Below are positions 52,332 to 60,870 of a stretch of 64,000 bases of DNA, in pieces. The stretch lies in the NCBI RefSeq assembly GCF_041080815.1, contig NZ_CP160205.1, positions 744,001-808,000 on the forward strand. Reading direction: 5' to 3'. The stretch is from Mucilaginibacter yixingensis. Its GTDB lineage: Bacteria > Bacteroidota > Bacteroidia > Sphingobacteriales > Sphingobacteriaceae. Position 1 is the first letter of the stretch; each line of letters begins with the position of its first letter. The translations under genes were made by a program, and so were the position numbers. The notes beneath the pieces were generated by a model. That model was not told the DNA's origin. It saw only the letters and a program-made list of their open reading frames with translations, and did not search any database.

Positions 52332-53377
52332 TGCTACGTTTTGCACATATAGAATTTTTGTGGGGATTGGCAGGCGTACCTTTGTTGCTGCTGCTCTTTA
52401 TCTGGGTTACCCGCTGGAAACAGAAAGCCCTTACCCGTCTGGGCGATAAACAGGTGGTGCATAAAATGATGCCCGAGGTATCGTTTTCGCGCCCCTGGTT
52501 AAAAGTCATTCTGTGGTTATCGGCATTTACCTTTTTGATCATTGGCTTAGCCGATCCGCAGCTGGGTTCGCATACCGAAGATGTAAAACGCAAAGGTGCA
52601 GATCTGATGGTACTGCTGGATGTATCTAACAGCATGTTGGCCGAAGACATAGCCCCAAGCCGACTGGAAAACGCCAAACGCGCCTTAACTCAGCTGGTTG
52701 ATAATCTGCACGATAATGATCGTATCGGTTTGATTGTATTTGCCGGTCAGGCCTATGTGCAGATGCCGGTAACCACTGATTACTCTGCTGCCAAACTGTT
52801 TCTAGGTACTATCAACACTAATATGGTGCCTACACAGGGTACAGCCATTGGCGATGCTATCAATCTGGGCATGAAATCGTTTGATTTTAAGAATGGCACC
52901 GGTAAAGCGATGATCATTATTACTGACGGTGAGAACCATGAGGATGATGCCGTTGCCGCTGCCAAAGCCGCGCACGATAGCAATGTGATGATTAATGTGG
53001 TAGGCATTGGTTCGCAGGAAGGTGCGCCAATTCCGGTTGTATTGCCAAATGGCCAGCGTCAGGGGTATCACCTGGACGAGAACGGTAAACAGGTTATCAC
53101 CAAAATGAACGAGGAGGCCTGTAAGGAGATTGCAGCTGCGGGCGGCGGTGTGTACACTCGAGCTACTAATGCGAACAGTGGTTTAGGGGTAGTGATGACG
53201 CAGATAGGAAAAGTGCAGCGCAAAATGTACGGCAGCAAATCATTCAAAGATTTTGAAGACCGTTTTCAGTATTTCATTGGCCTGGCCCTGGTGCTGCTGG
53301 CGGTGGAGTTCTTTATATCGGCACGCAGAAATATGCGCTTGAGCAGGATTAAATTATTTGAGGTAGAAAACAAATGA
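52331..53377 (+). CDS. batB: BatB, membrane-anchored VWA protein
   Basis: The 348-residue protein has two N-terminal membrane helices (about 10-26 and 57-76), a VWA domain with LLDVSNSMLAEDIAPSRLENAK and GTAIGDAINLG, and a C-terminal membrane helix (about 311-330). It is a paralogue of BatA with the same topology, and the pair is thought to form a heteromeric complex. It shares four bases with the batC start (ATGA), indicating translational coupling. Confidence 0.93.
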   Translation: MLRFAHIEFLWGLAGVPLLLLLFIWVTRWKQKALTRLGDKQVVHKMMPEVSFSRPWLKVILWLSAFTFLIIGLADPQLGSHTEDVKRKGADLMVLLDVSNSMLAEDIAPSRLENAKRALTQLVDNLHDNDRIGLIVFAGQAYVQMPVTTDYSAAKLFLGTINTNMVPTQGTAIGDAINLGMKSFDFKNGTGKAMIIITDGENHEDDAVAAAKAAHDSNVMINVVGIGSQEGAPIPVVLPNGQRQGYHLDENGKQVITKMNEEACKEIAAAGGGVYTRATNANSGLGVVMTQIGKVQRKMYGSKSFKDFEDRFQYFIGLALVLLAVEFFISARRNMRLSRIKLFEVENK

Positions 53378-54141
53378 AGCAGCTAATTATCACCCTGATA
53401 TTTTTATTACAGGTATCGCTGCTTTTTGCACAGCAGGAGAAAAAAGATATCCGTAAAGGTAACGAGCTTTATAATCAGAAGAAGTATAAAGAGGCTCAGG
53501 CCAGTTACCAGCAAGCCGTTAAAAAGAAACAAACAAGTGCCGAGGCTAATTTTAACCTGGCAGATGCGATGTATAAGCAGAAACAGTATGACGCAGCCGA
53601 TAAGTTGTTTAATAAAATAGGCTCGAAAGTAAAGAATACCGGTGTGGCGGCATCAGCTTGGCATAACCAGGGTAACTCATTGATGGAGCAGAAAAAGTAT
53701 GAGGATGCCATTACATCGTACAAAAAATCGTTACTGAACAATCCGAATGATGAGCAGACTCGTTACAACCTAGCCTATGCACAGGAGAAACTGAAGAACC
53801 AGAACAAAAACGACAAGAACAAAAACAAGAACGATAAGAATAAGGACAAGAATAAAGATAAGAACAAGGATAAAGACAAAAATAAAAACGATAAGAATAA
53901 GGATAACAAGAACGATAAGGACAAGGATAAGAAGGACCAGGACAAGAACAACCAGAATAAAAATAATCAGGACAAACAGAATCAAAACCAGCAGCAGCAA
54001 CAACAACAGCAACCTCAGTTATCTAAGCAAGATGCACAACGCATGCTGGATGCCCTGAACAATAACGAACAGCAAACACAGGATAAACTGAAGAACGAGA
54101 AACTGAAGGGACAAAAAGTACGTGTTGCAAAAGATTGGTAA
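53374..54141 (+). CDS. batC: BatC, TPR protein with a Lys/Asn/Asp low-complexity tail
   Basis: The 255-residue protein has a signal peptide (about 1-19, LLFA) and three TPR repeats (about 25-145, GNELYNQKKYKEAQASYQQAV and GNSLMEQKKYEDAITSYKKSL). A tail of about 75 residues follows made of K, N and D (KNDKNKDKNKDK pattern), then a poly-Gln run (8 Q) and a short helix. TPRs bind partner proteins in the periplasm. The tail, encoded by 53800-54010 in near-perfect AAGAATAAGGA-type repeats, is prone to length change; batC tails of this sort occur in the family. Confidence 0.9.
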   Translation: MKQLIITLIFLLQVSLLFAQQEKKDIRKGNELYNQKKYKEAQASYQQAVKKKQTSAEANFNLADAMYKQKQYDAADKLFNKIGSKVKNTGVAASAWHNQGNSLMEQKKYEDAITSYKKSLLNNPNDEQTRYNLAYAQEKLKNQNKNDKNKNKNDKNKDKNKDKNKDKDKNKNDKNKDNKNDKDKDKKDQDKNNQNKNNQDKQNQNQQQQQQQQPQLSKQDAQRMLDALNNNEQQTQDKLKNEKLKGQKVRVAKDW

Positions 54142-54151
54142 TTATATAAAA

Positions 54152-55978
54152 ATGCGCGCCCGCTATTACATATTGTTTTTTTTAACGTGGATAACCAGCG
54201 TTGCCCTGGCGCAAGATGTGCATTTCAGTGCGTCGGCCAGTAAAAATCAGGTAGCGACTGGGGAGATCTTCGAGGTAACATTCTCTGTTAACGGCAATGC
54301 CGAGAACTTTACGCCACCATCATTCAGCGGTTTCCAGGTAGCAGGTGGACCGAACGTATCGCAAAGCATGACCTCAATCAATGGTAACACCACCATGAGC
54401 ATGGGGTACAGTTATGATTTGATGCCGGTTAAGGTTGGCGATTATAACATCGGCGCCGCCAGTATCACTATCAACGGAAAAAAATATACCACACAGCCAA
54501 TCCATATTAAGGTTGTAAAAGGCGCGCCGGTAAGGCAGCAAAGGCAAAGCCAGGGGCAAGGAGGCGCCAATCCTAATGGCGGTAGTTCAATTGGCGATTT
54601 GGATGAGGCTTCTTCTGATATCAGTAAGTCGGTATTTATACGTGCCGTGGTGAGTCGCCCATCGGTTTACCAGGGCGATCAGCTAATGCTGACCTACAAA
54701 CTGTATACCCGTTTGAACCTGGAGGGTAGTCAGCTGGATAAGATGCCGGATTTTAATGGTTTCTGGAACGAAGAGATTAAACAGCCAAGCCAGAATGTAC
54801 AGTGGCGCACCGAAGTTTATAATGGCAAAGAATATAACGTAGGTGATCTGAAACAGGTGATCTTATTTCCTGACCACGCCGGCGATATCACCATTGAACC
54901 GATGGCCATGACGCTGGTGGTAGATCAACCAATGCCCGCACGCGATATTATGGAGCAGTTCTTTGGCCATAACATCAAACCGGTAAAATATCCCGCAAAA
55001 AGCAATAAGGTGGTAGTGCATGTAAAACCCTTGCCAGATGCTGGTAAACCTGAAGGGTTTAATGGTGCAGTTGGAAAGTTTACCGTGTCAACATCGGTGG
55101 ATAAAAATGAACTGCGTGCCAACGAGACTTTAAATTATAAAGTAACTATTAGAGGTTCTGGTAATATTAAATTGCTCACCGCGCCGACACTTGTTTTTCC
55201 TGCCGATTTTGAGAAGTACGATCCAAAAGTTACTGATAGTACTATTACAACCGAGAAAGGAGTGACGGGCTATCGGACGTTTACTTATCTGATTATTCCG
55301 CGGCATGAAGGCGATTTTACTATCGACCCTATAAAGTTTTCTTATTATAACCCATCAACGGGCAGCTATGTAAGCTTGCCCGGTCAAAGCTTTAAGATTA
55401 AAGTAAAGAAGGGTTTGCATGAAAACAGTGTGACTGCCTATTCGGATCAGCAAGACGTCAAACAGTTAGGTAAGGATATTCGCTACATCAAGACTGGCAG
55501 TGGCGATTTGCAAAAAGGGAATGAGCCGTTCTTTGGTTCCATTTCTTATTATATACTGTTATTACTTGGGCCGCTGGCCTTTGGTGGTGCCTGGTGGTAC
55601 CGTAAATGGCATGCCCAGTACAATGCCGATGTGGTGAAAGTAAAAGGCCGCAGGGCAAGTAAGGTTGCGGCTAAGCACTTGGCTAACGCCAAAAAGCAGT
55701 TGGCTGCTGGTAACTCCAAACTGTACTATGAGGCCGTATTCCGCGGATTGTATGGCTATCTGAGCGACAAGCTGAACATCCCCGTAGCCGAATTGACTAA
55801 AGAAAACATCGCTGCAGGCTTGCGTAAACGCGGCGTTGATGAGCCGCTGATCAGTCAGTTGACGGATACATTAGATTTATGCGAGATGGCCCGCTATGCG
55901 CCGGTATCAGGCATATCAGAACAAGAAGTTTTTGAAAAAGCAAAAGTTACAATAGATGGCATTGAAGATAAGATATAA
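54152..55978 (+). CDS. batD: BatD, large Ig-like aerotolerance protein
   Basis: From the ATG at 54152, 10 bases after the batC stop, the protein has 608 residues; an upstream GTG would overlap batC and lengthen the signal peptide. It has a signal peptide (about 1-22, VALA), several tandem Ig-like beta domains (about 24-435, opening FSASASKNQVATGEIFEVTF), one transmembrane helix (about 462-484) and a cytoplasmic C-terminal domain (about 500-600) with KLYYEAVFRGLYGYLSDKL. A Gly-Gln-rich linker lies near residue 130-145. BatD is the main periplasmic part of the Bat complex. Confidence 0.92.
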   Translation: MRARYYILFFLTWITSVALAQDVHFSASASKNQVATGEIFEVTFSVNGNAENFTPPSFSGFQVAGGPNVSQSMTSINGNTTMSMGYSYDLMPVKVGDYNIGAASITINGKKYTTQPIHIKVVKGAPVRQQRQSQGQGGANPNGGSSIGDLDEASSDISKSVFIRAVVSRPSVYQGDQLMLTYKLYTRLNLEGSQLDKMPDFNGFWNEEIKQPSQNVQWRTEVYNGKEYNVGDLKQVILFPDHAGDITIEPMAMTLVVDQPMPARDIMEQFFGHNIKPVKYPAKSNKVVVHVKPLPDAGKPEGFNGAVGKFTVSTSVDKNELRANETLNYKVTIRGSGNIKLLTAPTLVFPADFEKYDPKVTDSTITTEKGVTGYRTFTYLIIPRHEGDFTIDPIKFSYYNPSTGSYVSLPGQSFKIKVKKGLHENSVTAYSDQQDVKQLGKDIRYIKTGSGDLQKGNEPFFGSISYYILLLLGPLAFGGAWWYRKWHAQYNADVVKVKGRRASKVAAKHLANAKKQLAAGNSKLYYEAVFRGLYGYLSDKLNIPVAELTKENIAAGLRKRGVDEPLISQLTDTLDLCEMARYAPVSGISEQEVFEKAKVTIDGIEDKI

Positions 55979-56726
55979 CCGCATGGCTTGCCTGCTGGTG
56001 GTACTGTTGCTGCCGGTACTGGCTTTTGCTGCAGATTCTGCTAAGTTTGAGCAGGGAAATGGTCTATACGCTAAGGGCAATTATAAGGGTGCCATTGGGG
56101 CATACAATAGTTTACTGAAAGACGGATATACATCAGAAGCTTTATACTATAACTTAGGCAATGCCCATTATAAAAATGGTGATAATACTGAAGCCGTTTA
56201 TTACTTTGAGAAAGCGCACAAACTCTCACCTGGTGATGAGGATGTAAACATTAACCTACAGTTTGCCCGTCTTAAAACTGCCGATAAACTTGATCAGCCC
56301 ACACAGTTTTTCCTTACCCGCTGGTGGCAAGGGTTGATGCTTGGCTTCTCGTTAAAAGGGCTGGCCATTTTCAGCATAGTTTGTTTCTTGCTGGCTTCGG
56401 GCGCATTGATCAGCTATTTATATGCTGTTTCGGTTGGCGTTAAAAAAGGCTCTTTTTACGGAGCAATAGTGTTGTTTGCCATCGGTGTATTTTCTATTGT
56501 TTTAGCCAGCAGCCAATCTGATTATTTTAATAATAACCGCGAGGCGGTGATCTTTACGGCATCAGTAACCGTAAAAAGTGCGCCATCAAACGCAGCAAAA
56601 AATCTGTTTGTATTGCACGATGGAACCAAGGTTTCTATCACCGGACGCAATGCCGGATGGACCAAAATTAAACTTCCCAACGGTACCGAAGGCTGGATTA
56701 TCAGTACAGATGCCCGCGAGATATAA
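55956..56726 (+). CDS. batE: BatE, TPR and SH3-domain aerotolerance protein
   Basis: The 256-residue protein begins with a signal peptide whose basic n-region (LKIRYNR) favours the ATG at 55956, which overlaps batD by 23 bases, over an internal ATG. Two TPR units follow (about 28-98, LYAKGNYKGAIGAYNSLLKDG and YYNLGNAHYKNGDNTEAVYYF). Two membrane helices (about 130-158 and 166-183) come next, then a bacterial SH3-like domain (about 198-256, KVSITGRNAGWTKIKLPNGTEGW). It is the last gene of the operon, followed by a hairpin terminator. Confidence 0.9.
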   Translation: MALKIRYNRMACLLVVLLLPVLAFAADSAKFEQGNGLYAKGNYKGAIGAYNSLLKDGYTSEALYYNLGNAHYKNGDNTEAVYYFEKAHKLSPGDEDVNINLQFARLKTADKLDQPTQFFLTRWWQGLMLGFSLKGLAIFSIVCFLLASGALISYLYAVSVGVKKGSFYGAIVLFAIGVFSIVLASSQSDYFNNNREAVIFTASVTVKSAPSNAAKNLFVLHDGTKVSITGRNAGWTKIKLPNGTEGWIISTDAREI

Positions 56727-56744
56727 ATCGATGATTCTATAGAA

Positions 56745-56783
56745 AGCAAAGCGGTAGGTGATTAACTCATCTGCCGCTTTGCT
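56745..56783 (+). terminator. terminator of the bat operon
   Basis: A 17-bp stem with two wobble pairs (56745-56761 with 56767-56783), loop TTAAC, 19 bases after the batE stop. Only a short T run follows (GTTT), so it could also stabilise the mRNA end. Confidence 0.6.
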
Positions 56784-56811
56784 GTTTAAGCAGAAAGAGG
56801 GCTAGTGACGA

Positions 56812-57270
56812 TTATTCGGCAGGCTCAAACTTGTTTTTATAATACCATTCGAGTAAGTAAACGCCATCGCTCCACGTTAATTTACCATCGGCTGCAATTT
56901 GCGCGACAAGGATGGCAATGTTGTGCAGAAATGCACTCTTAATATCACCTTCAAGTTGCTGCAAGGTTTGTATAGCGCAATTGGCAATGGCTTCCGGTTC
57001 CGTTAGTTCGCCACAATTATCGGCCAGTTTAAGCTCGGCGAGTAATTGCGGTAATTGCTGTCTTAAAACGGTTTTAATTTTATCATCAACATCGCCGGGG
57101 ATAATTGCGGTAAGTATATCAGCGGTAGGAGAATCAACAGCTTTTTTGATGTTTTCCGCAACGATCACACCAAGGTGGATAGCCGATTGATATTCGGTTG
57201 GCAGGCTGTCAAAAAGGCTTTTGACGCTGGCCCATAATTTTTTCAGGAAAGAGATCAGACTCATTATCAT
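56812..57270 (-). CDS. small helical protein of prophage remnant, unknown function
   Basis: A 152-residue, mostly helical, acidic protein with no signal peptide: an amphipathic start (SLISFLKKLWASVKSLFDSL), then TADILTAIIPGDVDD and a C-terminal DGKLTWSDGVYLLEWYYKNK. I do not recognise a family. Its ATG (57268-57270) overlaps the TGA of the upstream coiled-coil remnant as ATGA, so it belongs to the same leftward phage operon. A small late phage protein (near holin or tail end) is possible. It remains intact although the genes upstream are damaged. Confidence 0.6.
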   Translation of the reverse strand: MIMSLISFLKKLWASVKSLFDSLPTEYQSAIHLGVIVAENIKKAVDSPTADILTAIIPGDVDDKIKTVLRQQLPQLLAELKLADNCGELTEPEAIANCAIQTLQQLEGDIKSAFLHNIAILVAQIAADGKLTWSDGVYLLEWYYKNKFEPAE

Positions 57271-57395
57271 TTAATTTTAAAAGTGGCTTTCTTCAATAGT
57301 TCCACCTCGGTTTGCAATACGGCCACCTGGCCCTCAAGAACTTTTAAACGGATTTCGCTGACACGAGCTTGTGCTTCCTGCGCTGCCGTTTCTAA
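57267..57395 (-). pseudogene. C-terminal remnant of a phage coiled-coil protein
   Basis: In the frame different from the terminase fragment, codons from 57395 to 57267 encode 42 residues of coiled coil (LETAAQEAQARV, EIRLKVLEGQVAVLQTEVEL, ending KIK). The frame has a stop shortly upstream and no proper ATG, only a GTG inside the terminase sequence. I read this as the tail end of a phage gene brought next to the truncated terminase by an internal deletion. Confidence 0.55.
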
Positions 57396-57666
57396 ACTCA
57401 AACACACGATCTGTCCGGTTAAAGTTTTTGATCATTTGCTGCAATGGTTGAGAACGTTCGCAGATATTGTGGGCATCGCGCAGCACACCGGCCTTAAGGT
57501 TGGGAATATCCTGACCCACCACGGTAATCACCACTTTTTCTGTACAGGCCAGGCAAAACAATACTTGTTGTATAGCATAGGTTTTGCCAGAGCTGGTGCC
57601 GCCCTGATTAATTACCACGGGGGCAGTGGCGTTGTAATTATATTTAAATAAGATGCCGGTTTCCAT
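57334..57666 (-). pseudogene. truncated phage terminase large subunit
   Basis: Only about 95 residues of terminase remain. After METGILFKYNYNAT the ATPase P-loop NQGGTSSGKTYAIQQ is intact, followed by VVGQDIPNLKAGVLRD and VFEFRNGS, typical of PBSX-like large subunits (usual length over 400). After NGS the frame runs into an unrelated tail (GSTSSCQRNPFKSS) that is the out-of-frame reading of the coiled-coil remnant. Walker B and the nuclease domain are missing, so packaging function is lost. An ATG six codons upstream lies in a short repeated sequence and is less likely. Confidence 0.8.
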
Positions 57667-57695
57667 TTGTTGGTCATTGGTCAATAGTTATTGGT

Positions 57696-58142
57696 TTAGA
57701 GCGGCACATCTTTCTCGCTGCCAACAGGTTGCGGACCGCTTTCAATCAGCTTAATCTCTAAATGGGACTGGGCTGATGTGGTGTTGCTATCGCCCTTATC
57801 TGTCCACCCCAATTTTTTCAGTGCGAAGATGATACCGGCAGATTGTGCGTGCAGTTTCTTTTCATATTCAGCTTCCACCTGCAGGCGCCCGCGTTTTAAA
57901 AAATTGGCATATTCTCCTTCGCGTTCGTAGGTCTCAAAATCATCGAGACTTTCAAAGCCCAGGAATAGCGCCAGACCGCTAAGGGTAGGAGGTTCAGGCT
58001 CGCGGTCCCATATTTTTTGGAGCGATGTATCATCAGCGGCCTTACCTTTTAACGGCACGCTTGCCATGTGCCACTCGCCGGCGGCGTGCGCAAAGTAATT
58101 GCCTATCAACTTTTGCAGTTGCCTGGCAGAGCTAAATATCAT
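57696..58142 (-). CDS. phage terminase small subunit-like protein
   Basis: A 148-residue protein in the position and orientation of a terminase small subunit, just upstream of the truncated large subunit (30 bases). The N-terminus has a helical DNA-binding-like region (ARQLQKLIGNYFAHAAGEWH), the middle SGLALFLGFESLDDFETY is the pattern seen in DNA-packaging small subunits of Bacteroidota prophages, and the C-terminus carries a GWTDKGDSNTTSAQ linker. It appears intact but cannot act without the large subunit. It is a residual phage gene. Confidence 0.75.
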   Translation of the reverse strand: MIFSSARQLQKLIGNYFAHAAGEWHMASVPLKGKAADDTSLQKIWDREPEPPTLSGLALFLGFESLDDFETYEREGEYANFLKRGRLQVEAEYEKKLHAQSAGIIFALKKLGWTDKGDSNTTSAQSHLEIKLIESGPQPVGSEKDVPL

Positions 58143-58554
58143 GAAATAAAGTGTTTATGTTTAAAATGCCGAATGGCATAAATATGATATAAAGATAGCG
58201 AAAATAATTAGCAATTGCAAGTGTTTTTAGCATAGATTACTGTGTTAAATTATTGTTGACTTTTTTGCAGTTTACGCGCTTTTTTAACCCGAAATTGGTG
58301 TGTTATACACTTTACAATTTTTATTTACAATTAATTTGCGAATGCGCTTGCCGATGGCTACTTTCGGTCAAAATCCTCATTTTCAGTATAAATTATTAAC
58401 AGTCCTTGTTAATATGCTGTTAAAAATCTTCTCTTTTCGGTTAATAACCTGTTGGTAAAAAGTCCCTTATCTTATTCAACAAGAAAATTAACTACATGTT
58501 ATTTATTTTAAATTGGTGTTACGAAAAGATTTGGACTGTTAAGTGCTATTGATT
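58143..58554. other. AT-rich non-coding stretch within the prophage remnant
   Basis: About 410 bases of high AT content precede the terminase small-subunit gene on one side and a small plus-strand ORF on the other. It holds several TTAAC/GTTAA words (about 58395-58455) but no gene I can support. It may contain phage promoters. Confidence 0.45.
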
Positions 58555-58782
58555 ATGAATGCGTTTTATAGAAAGTTAACAAAGTTCGGCTCGCTGGTTA
58601 TGTCCTGCAGCCGCGAGCGTCAACTGGATATGGCCGACTATTTCACCGTACTGTTGCCTGCTCACCCGGTAGTGAAACATCCCGAGAGGTTTCGCCCCGA
58701 GCTTACGTTTAATGATGGTTGCCCTGGCGCCGTAAGGAATGAAGTGGCAATTCTGTTTAACAAAGCCTTTGGCGAAGAGTGA
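58555..58782 (+). CDS. small protein of unknown function in the prophage remnant
   Basis: From the ATG at 58555 the frame encodes 75 residues (a GTG four codons earlier is possible). The sequence is soluble and mixed alpha/beta, with YFTVLLPAHPVVKHPERF and NEVAILFNKAFGEE. No family is recognised. It is on the opposite strand to the flanking phage genes, which leaves open that it is a separate moron-like gene or a chance frame. Confidence 0.4.
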   Translation: MNAFYRKLTKFGSLVMSCSRERQLDMADYFTVLLPAHPVVKHPERFRPELTFNDGCPGAVRNEVAILFNKAFGEE

Positions 58783-58854
58783 TGTGTTAACGCATCCTTG
58801 TCGGTTAATTATCGTATCCGGTATTCGTCCCGGAGGGAGGAGATGTGTGCGCGA

Positions 58855-59271
58855 TCAATACTCGCGCTCGGCATAGATCTCTGTCTCTACCAACTGCGTA
58901 AGCAACTTCTTTAGCATTGCTTCGCGTGCCCATTGCTGCTCTGCCGGGCTTGCGTCGTCTTTGTACCATTGAAGGGGCTCGTTAATGGTGATGCGCGATT
59001 GGTAAACAAACTTCTTTTTAGGGTGAATTTTTGTACCCTCATAGCTATTCAAATTTTCTGCCTTAATAAGGCGTGCAAACTGCTTTGCATGAATGGTTAA
59101 CTGCAGGCATTCGTCAAGGCTGTTTTTGTAATCCTGCTTGTCTTCCAGCCAAAGGGTAAGCGTATCGCTACTCAGCTCATGATCTGCAATGGCAATGCGG
59201 CTATAATCAAAATCAACAGAGATAATGAGCCACCAAAGCTCATTTTTTAGTTTGTGTGAGATATTTATCAT
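58855..59271 (-). CDS. hypothetical protein, probable phage gene
   Basis: A 138-residue protein with no signal peptide or membrane segment. It is rich in Trp and charged residues (KLKNELWWLIISVDFDYSR, TLTLWLEDKQDYKNSLDECL). I recognise no domain. Its strand matches the terminase genes and it lies between them and the divergent S24 repressor, the usual place for phage early or accessory genes. Codon use appears ordinary for the window. Confidence 0.55.
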   Translation of the reverse strand: MINISHKLKNELWWLIISVDFDYSRIAIADHELSSDTLTLWLEDKQDYKNSLDECLQLTIHAKQFARLIKAENLNSYEGTKIHPKKKFVYQSRITINEPLQWYKDDASPAEQQWAREAMLKKLLTQLVETEIYAEREY

Positions 59272-59298
59272 CGGTCTAGAATTTATCGGGTGATTGGT

Positions 59299-59490
59299 TT
59301 ATCGGTTGCTGCAAGCTTTCAGTGATGTATGATTTGCAGGCTGATGCAATGGTGGCATCCATCCAGGTATGTATTGCTGGATAGCCGCAATGGTATCGCG
59401 ATGTTTAAGGCAAGCAACGGTGTAGCCATCAAGTCGTTCGGTTTGGGGCGATGATTGGGTTTGGCTAAGTGCAGAGTAGGCGATATACAT
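59299..59490 (-). CDS. small hypothetical protein next to the phage repressor
   Basis: A 63-residue frame with start ATG at 59488-59490, 174 bases from the divergent repressor start. The sequence (SQTQSSPQTERLDGYTVACL, PGWMPPLHQPANH) has no recognised domain. It could be the first gene of the leftward phage transcript, but its length and composition also allow a chance frame. Confidence 0.35.
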   Translation of the reverse strand: MYIAYSALSQTQSSPQTERLDGYTVACLKHRDTIAAIQQYIPGWMPPLHQPANHTSLKACSNR

Positions 59491-59663
59491 GGTGTTTTCA
59501 GGTTTAGGAAAGTAATCTTTAATTGCTTCTGTAAATTCTGTGTTAATTCTTTATTGTTAAATTTTGTCAGTTCAGGTATAAGTATTAACTTCGTTTATTG
59601 ACAATACAAATATAAAGAATAATCTTTATTTAAATCAAGAAATTTTAAAATAATTTTCTGGAT

Positions 59664-60365
59664 ATGGATGCACCCGAAAAATCATCGAAGATTAAAAAGA
59701 TCAGGCCCGAAACGCTGGAGTTTATCATTCTATATAATCAATTAAAGGGAAAAGCCTTTAGTGGTAATATTGAATTGGCTGAGGTGCTGGGGTTTAACTC
59801 GGCTAGCAGTATTACAGAAATTACCAAAAGCAGGCAAAATATAGATCCAGAAAAATTACAGATATTTAAAGATAAATACAGAGAATTTTTATATCCTGTA
59901 AAAAATACGGAAAGTGTAGTAGTCGCTCCTGCAAAAAATGTTTTTGTGGGCATACCTATGTACGAGGTTACAGCAACAGCCAGCGGCGTTGAGGTTTATA
60001 ATGATATTAATGACACCAGTCCGGTAGGGCACATGAATTTTCCGGGGATTGAAGATTGCGATTTTGCTCTGCCGGTTTGGGGACACTCTATGTATCCGTA
60101 CCTGGAAAACGGTTGTTGGGTAGCGCTAAAAATAATTCATGATATGAAGATTTTGCCCGGCGAGGTGTATTATATAGAGTGGGGCGATTATCGTATGTAT
60201 AAACGCCTGCTGGCCGGCGATAACGTTGACGAGGTGATTGCGCACTCAGACAACACGACTGAGATGATTGGCAACCGCCTAAAATATGCGCCATTTGTTA
60301 TAAAACTGGCCGATATTAAGAAACTCTGCCTGGTAAAAGACATCCATAAAAAGCATAATCATTAA
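59664..60365 (+). CDS. S24-family phage repressor (HTH plus LexA-like peptidase fold)
   Basis: The 233-residue protein has an N-terminal HTH-like region (about 15-75, LEFIILYNQLKGKAFSGNIE and FNSASSITEITKSRQNID) and a C-terminal LexA/S24 peptidase fold (about 95-225). The catalytic dyad is visible: Ser142 in WGHSMYPYLENGC and Lys180 in YRMYKRLL. The usual Ala-Gly cleavage site is not obvious; the corresponding segment reads TATASGVEV, so self-cleavage may be weakened. It lies divergent to the leftward phage genes and is a candidate for their repressor, still under selection in the remnant. Confidence 0.85.
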   Translation: MDAPEKSSKIKKIRPETLEFIILYNQLKGKAFSGNIELAEVLGFNSASSITEITKSRQNIDPEKLQIFKDKYREFLYPVKNTESVVVAPAKNVFVGIPMYEVTATASGVEVYNDINDTSPVGHMNFPGIEDCDFALPVWGHSMYPYLENGCWVALKIIHDMKILPGEVYYIEWGDYRMYKRLLAGDNVDEVIAHSDNTTEMIGNRLKYAPFVIKLADIKKLCLVKDIHKKHNH

Positions 60366-60511
60366 ATACACTAAGGGAGGTGCATGGGTTGACGCAAGAT
60401 GCTGTGAATGAAAGTTTAGCGCAAAAAGAAGTAGATAATATTTTTTCTTTGTAACAGAAAATTTATACTTTCGGCATACCGATTAATTTAAACATTTGCA
60501 TTAAACCCCTC

Positions 60512-60814
60512 ATGAATGTAGATACTCTTCTTGGTGCCGCTGCTGTAGTGCTGGCAACAACACTTGTTTATACACTATTGCGCCGAAAAAAGGTAAATAA
60601 GGTATTGCAGCAAAACAATACCGTACCACCTTTGATGCTGCAAAGATCAACCCAGCTAAAATTAACACGCTTACAGGAGGCCACTCAATACAATGAGGCA
60701 GGCCAAAGACAACTTCAACGCCTGGTAAATGATTATCAGAACAAAAAAATTAGCATTAAAGAGTACAACGATAAGCTGGACGCGTTAATCAATAAGCTAA
60801 ATATTGAAGTTTAA
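60512..60814 (+). CDS. small single-helix membrane protein, paralogue 1
   Basis: A 100-residue protein with one N-terminal membrane helix (about 4-22, TLLGAAAVVLATTLVYTLL), a basic stop-transfer RRKK, and a cytoplasmic helical region (LMLQRSTQLKLTRLQEATQY then LVNDYQNKKISIKEYNDKLDAL). The C-terminal half matches the next gene at 60871 position by position (RSTQ(L/I)K, L..DY, I..(K/D)EY...LD), so the two are tandem duplicates. I recognise no family. The end carries an SHOCT-like short helical hairpin (ISIKEYNDKLDAL). Confidence 0.6.
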   Translation: MNVDTLLGAAAVVLATTLVYTLLRRKKVNKVLQQNNTVPPLMLQRSTQLKLTRLQEATQYNEAGQRQLQRLVNDYQNKKISIKEYNDKLDALINKLNIEV

Positions 60815-60870
60815 CCGTGCAGATAACCAACAAAGCTATAACTTTAGGGTTACCAATATAAACGTAACCC

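Noticed and set aside
53770..54012. 80-residue minus-strand ORF made almost only of L, I, V and F
   Set aside because: Antisense of the batC low-complexity repeat; it mimics a membrane protein by chance.
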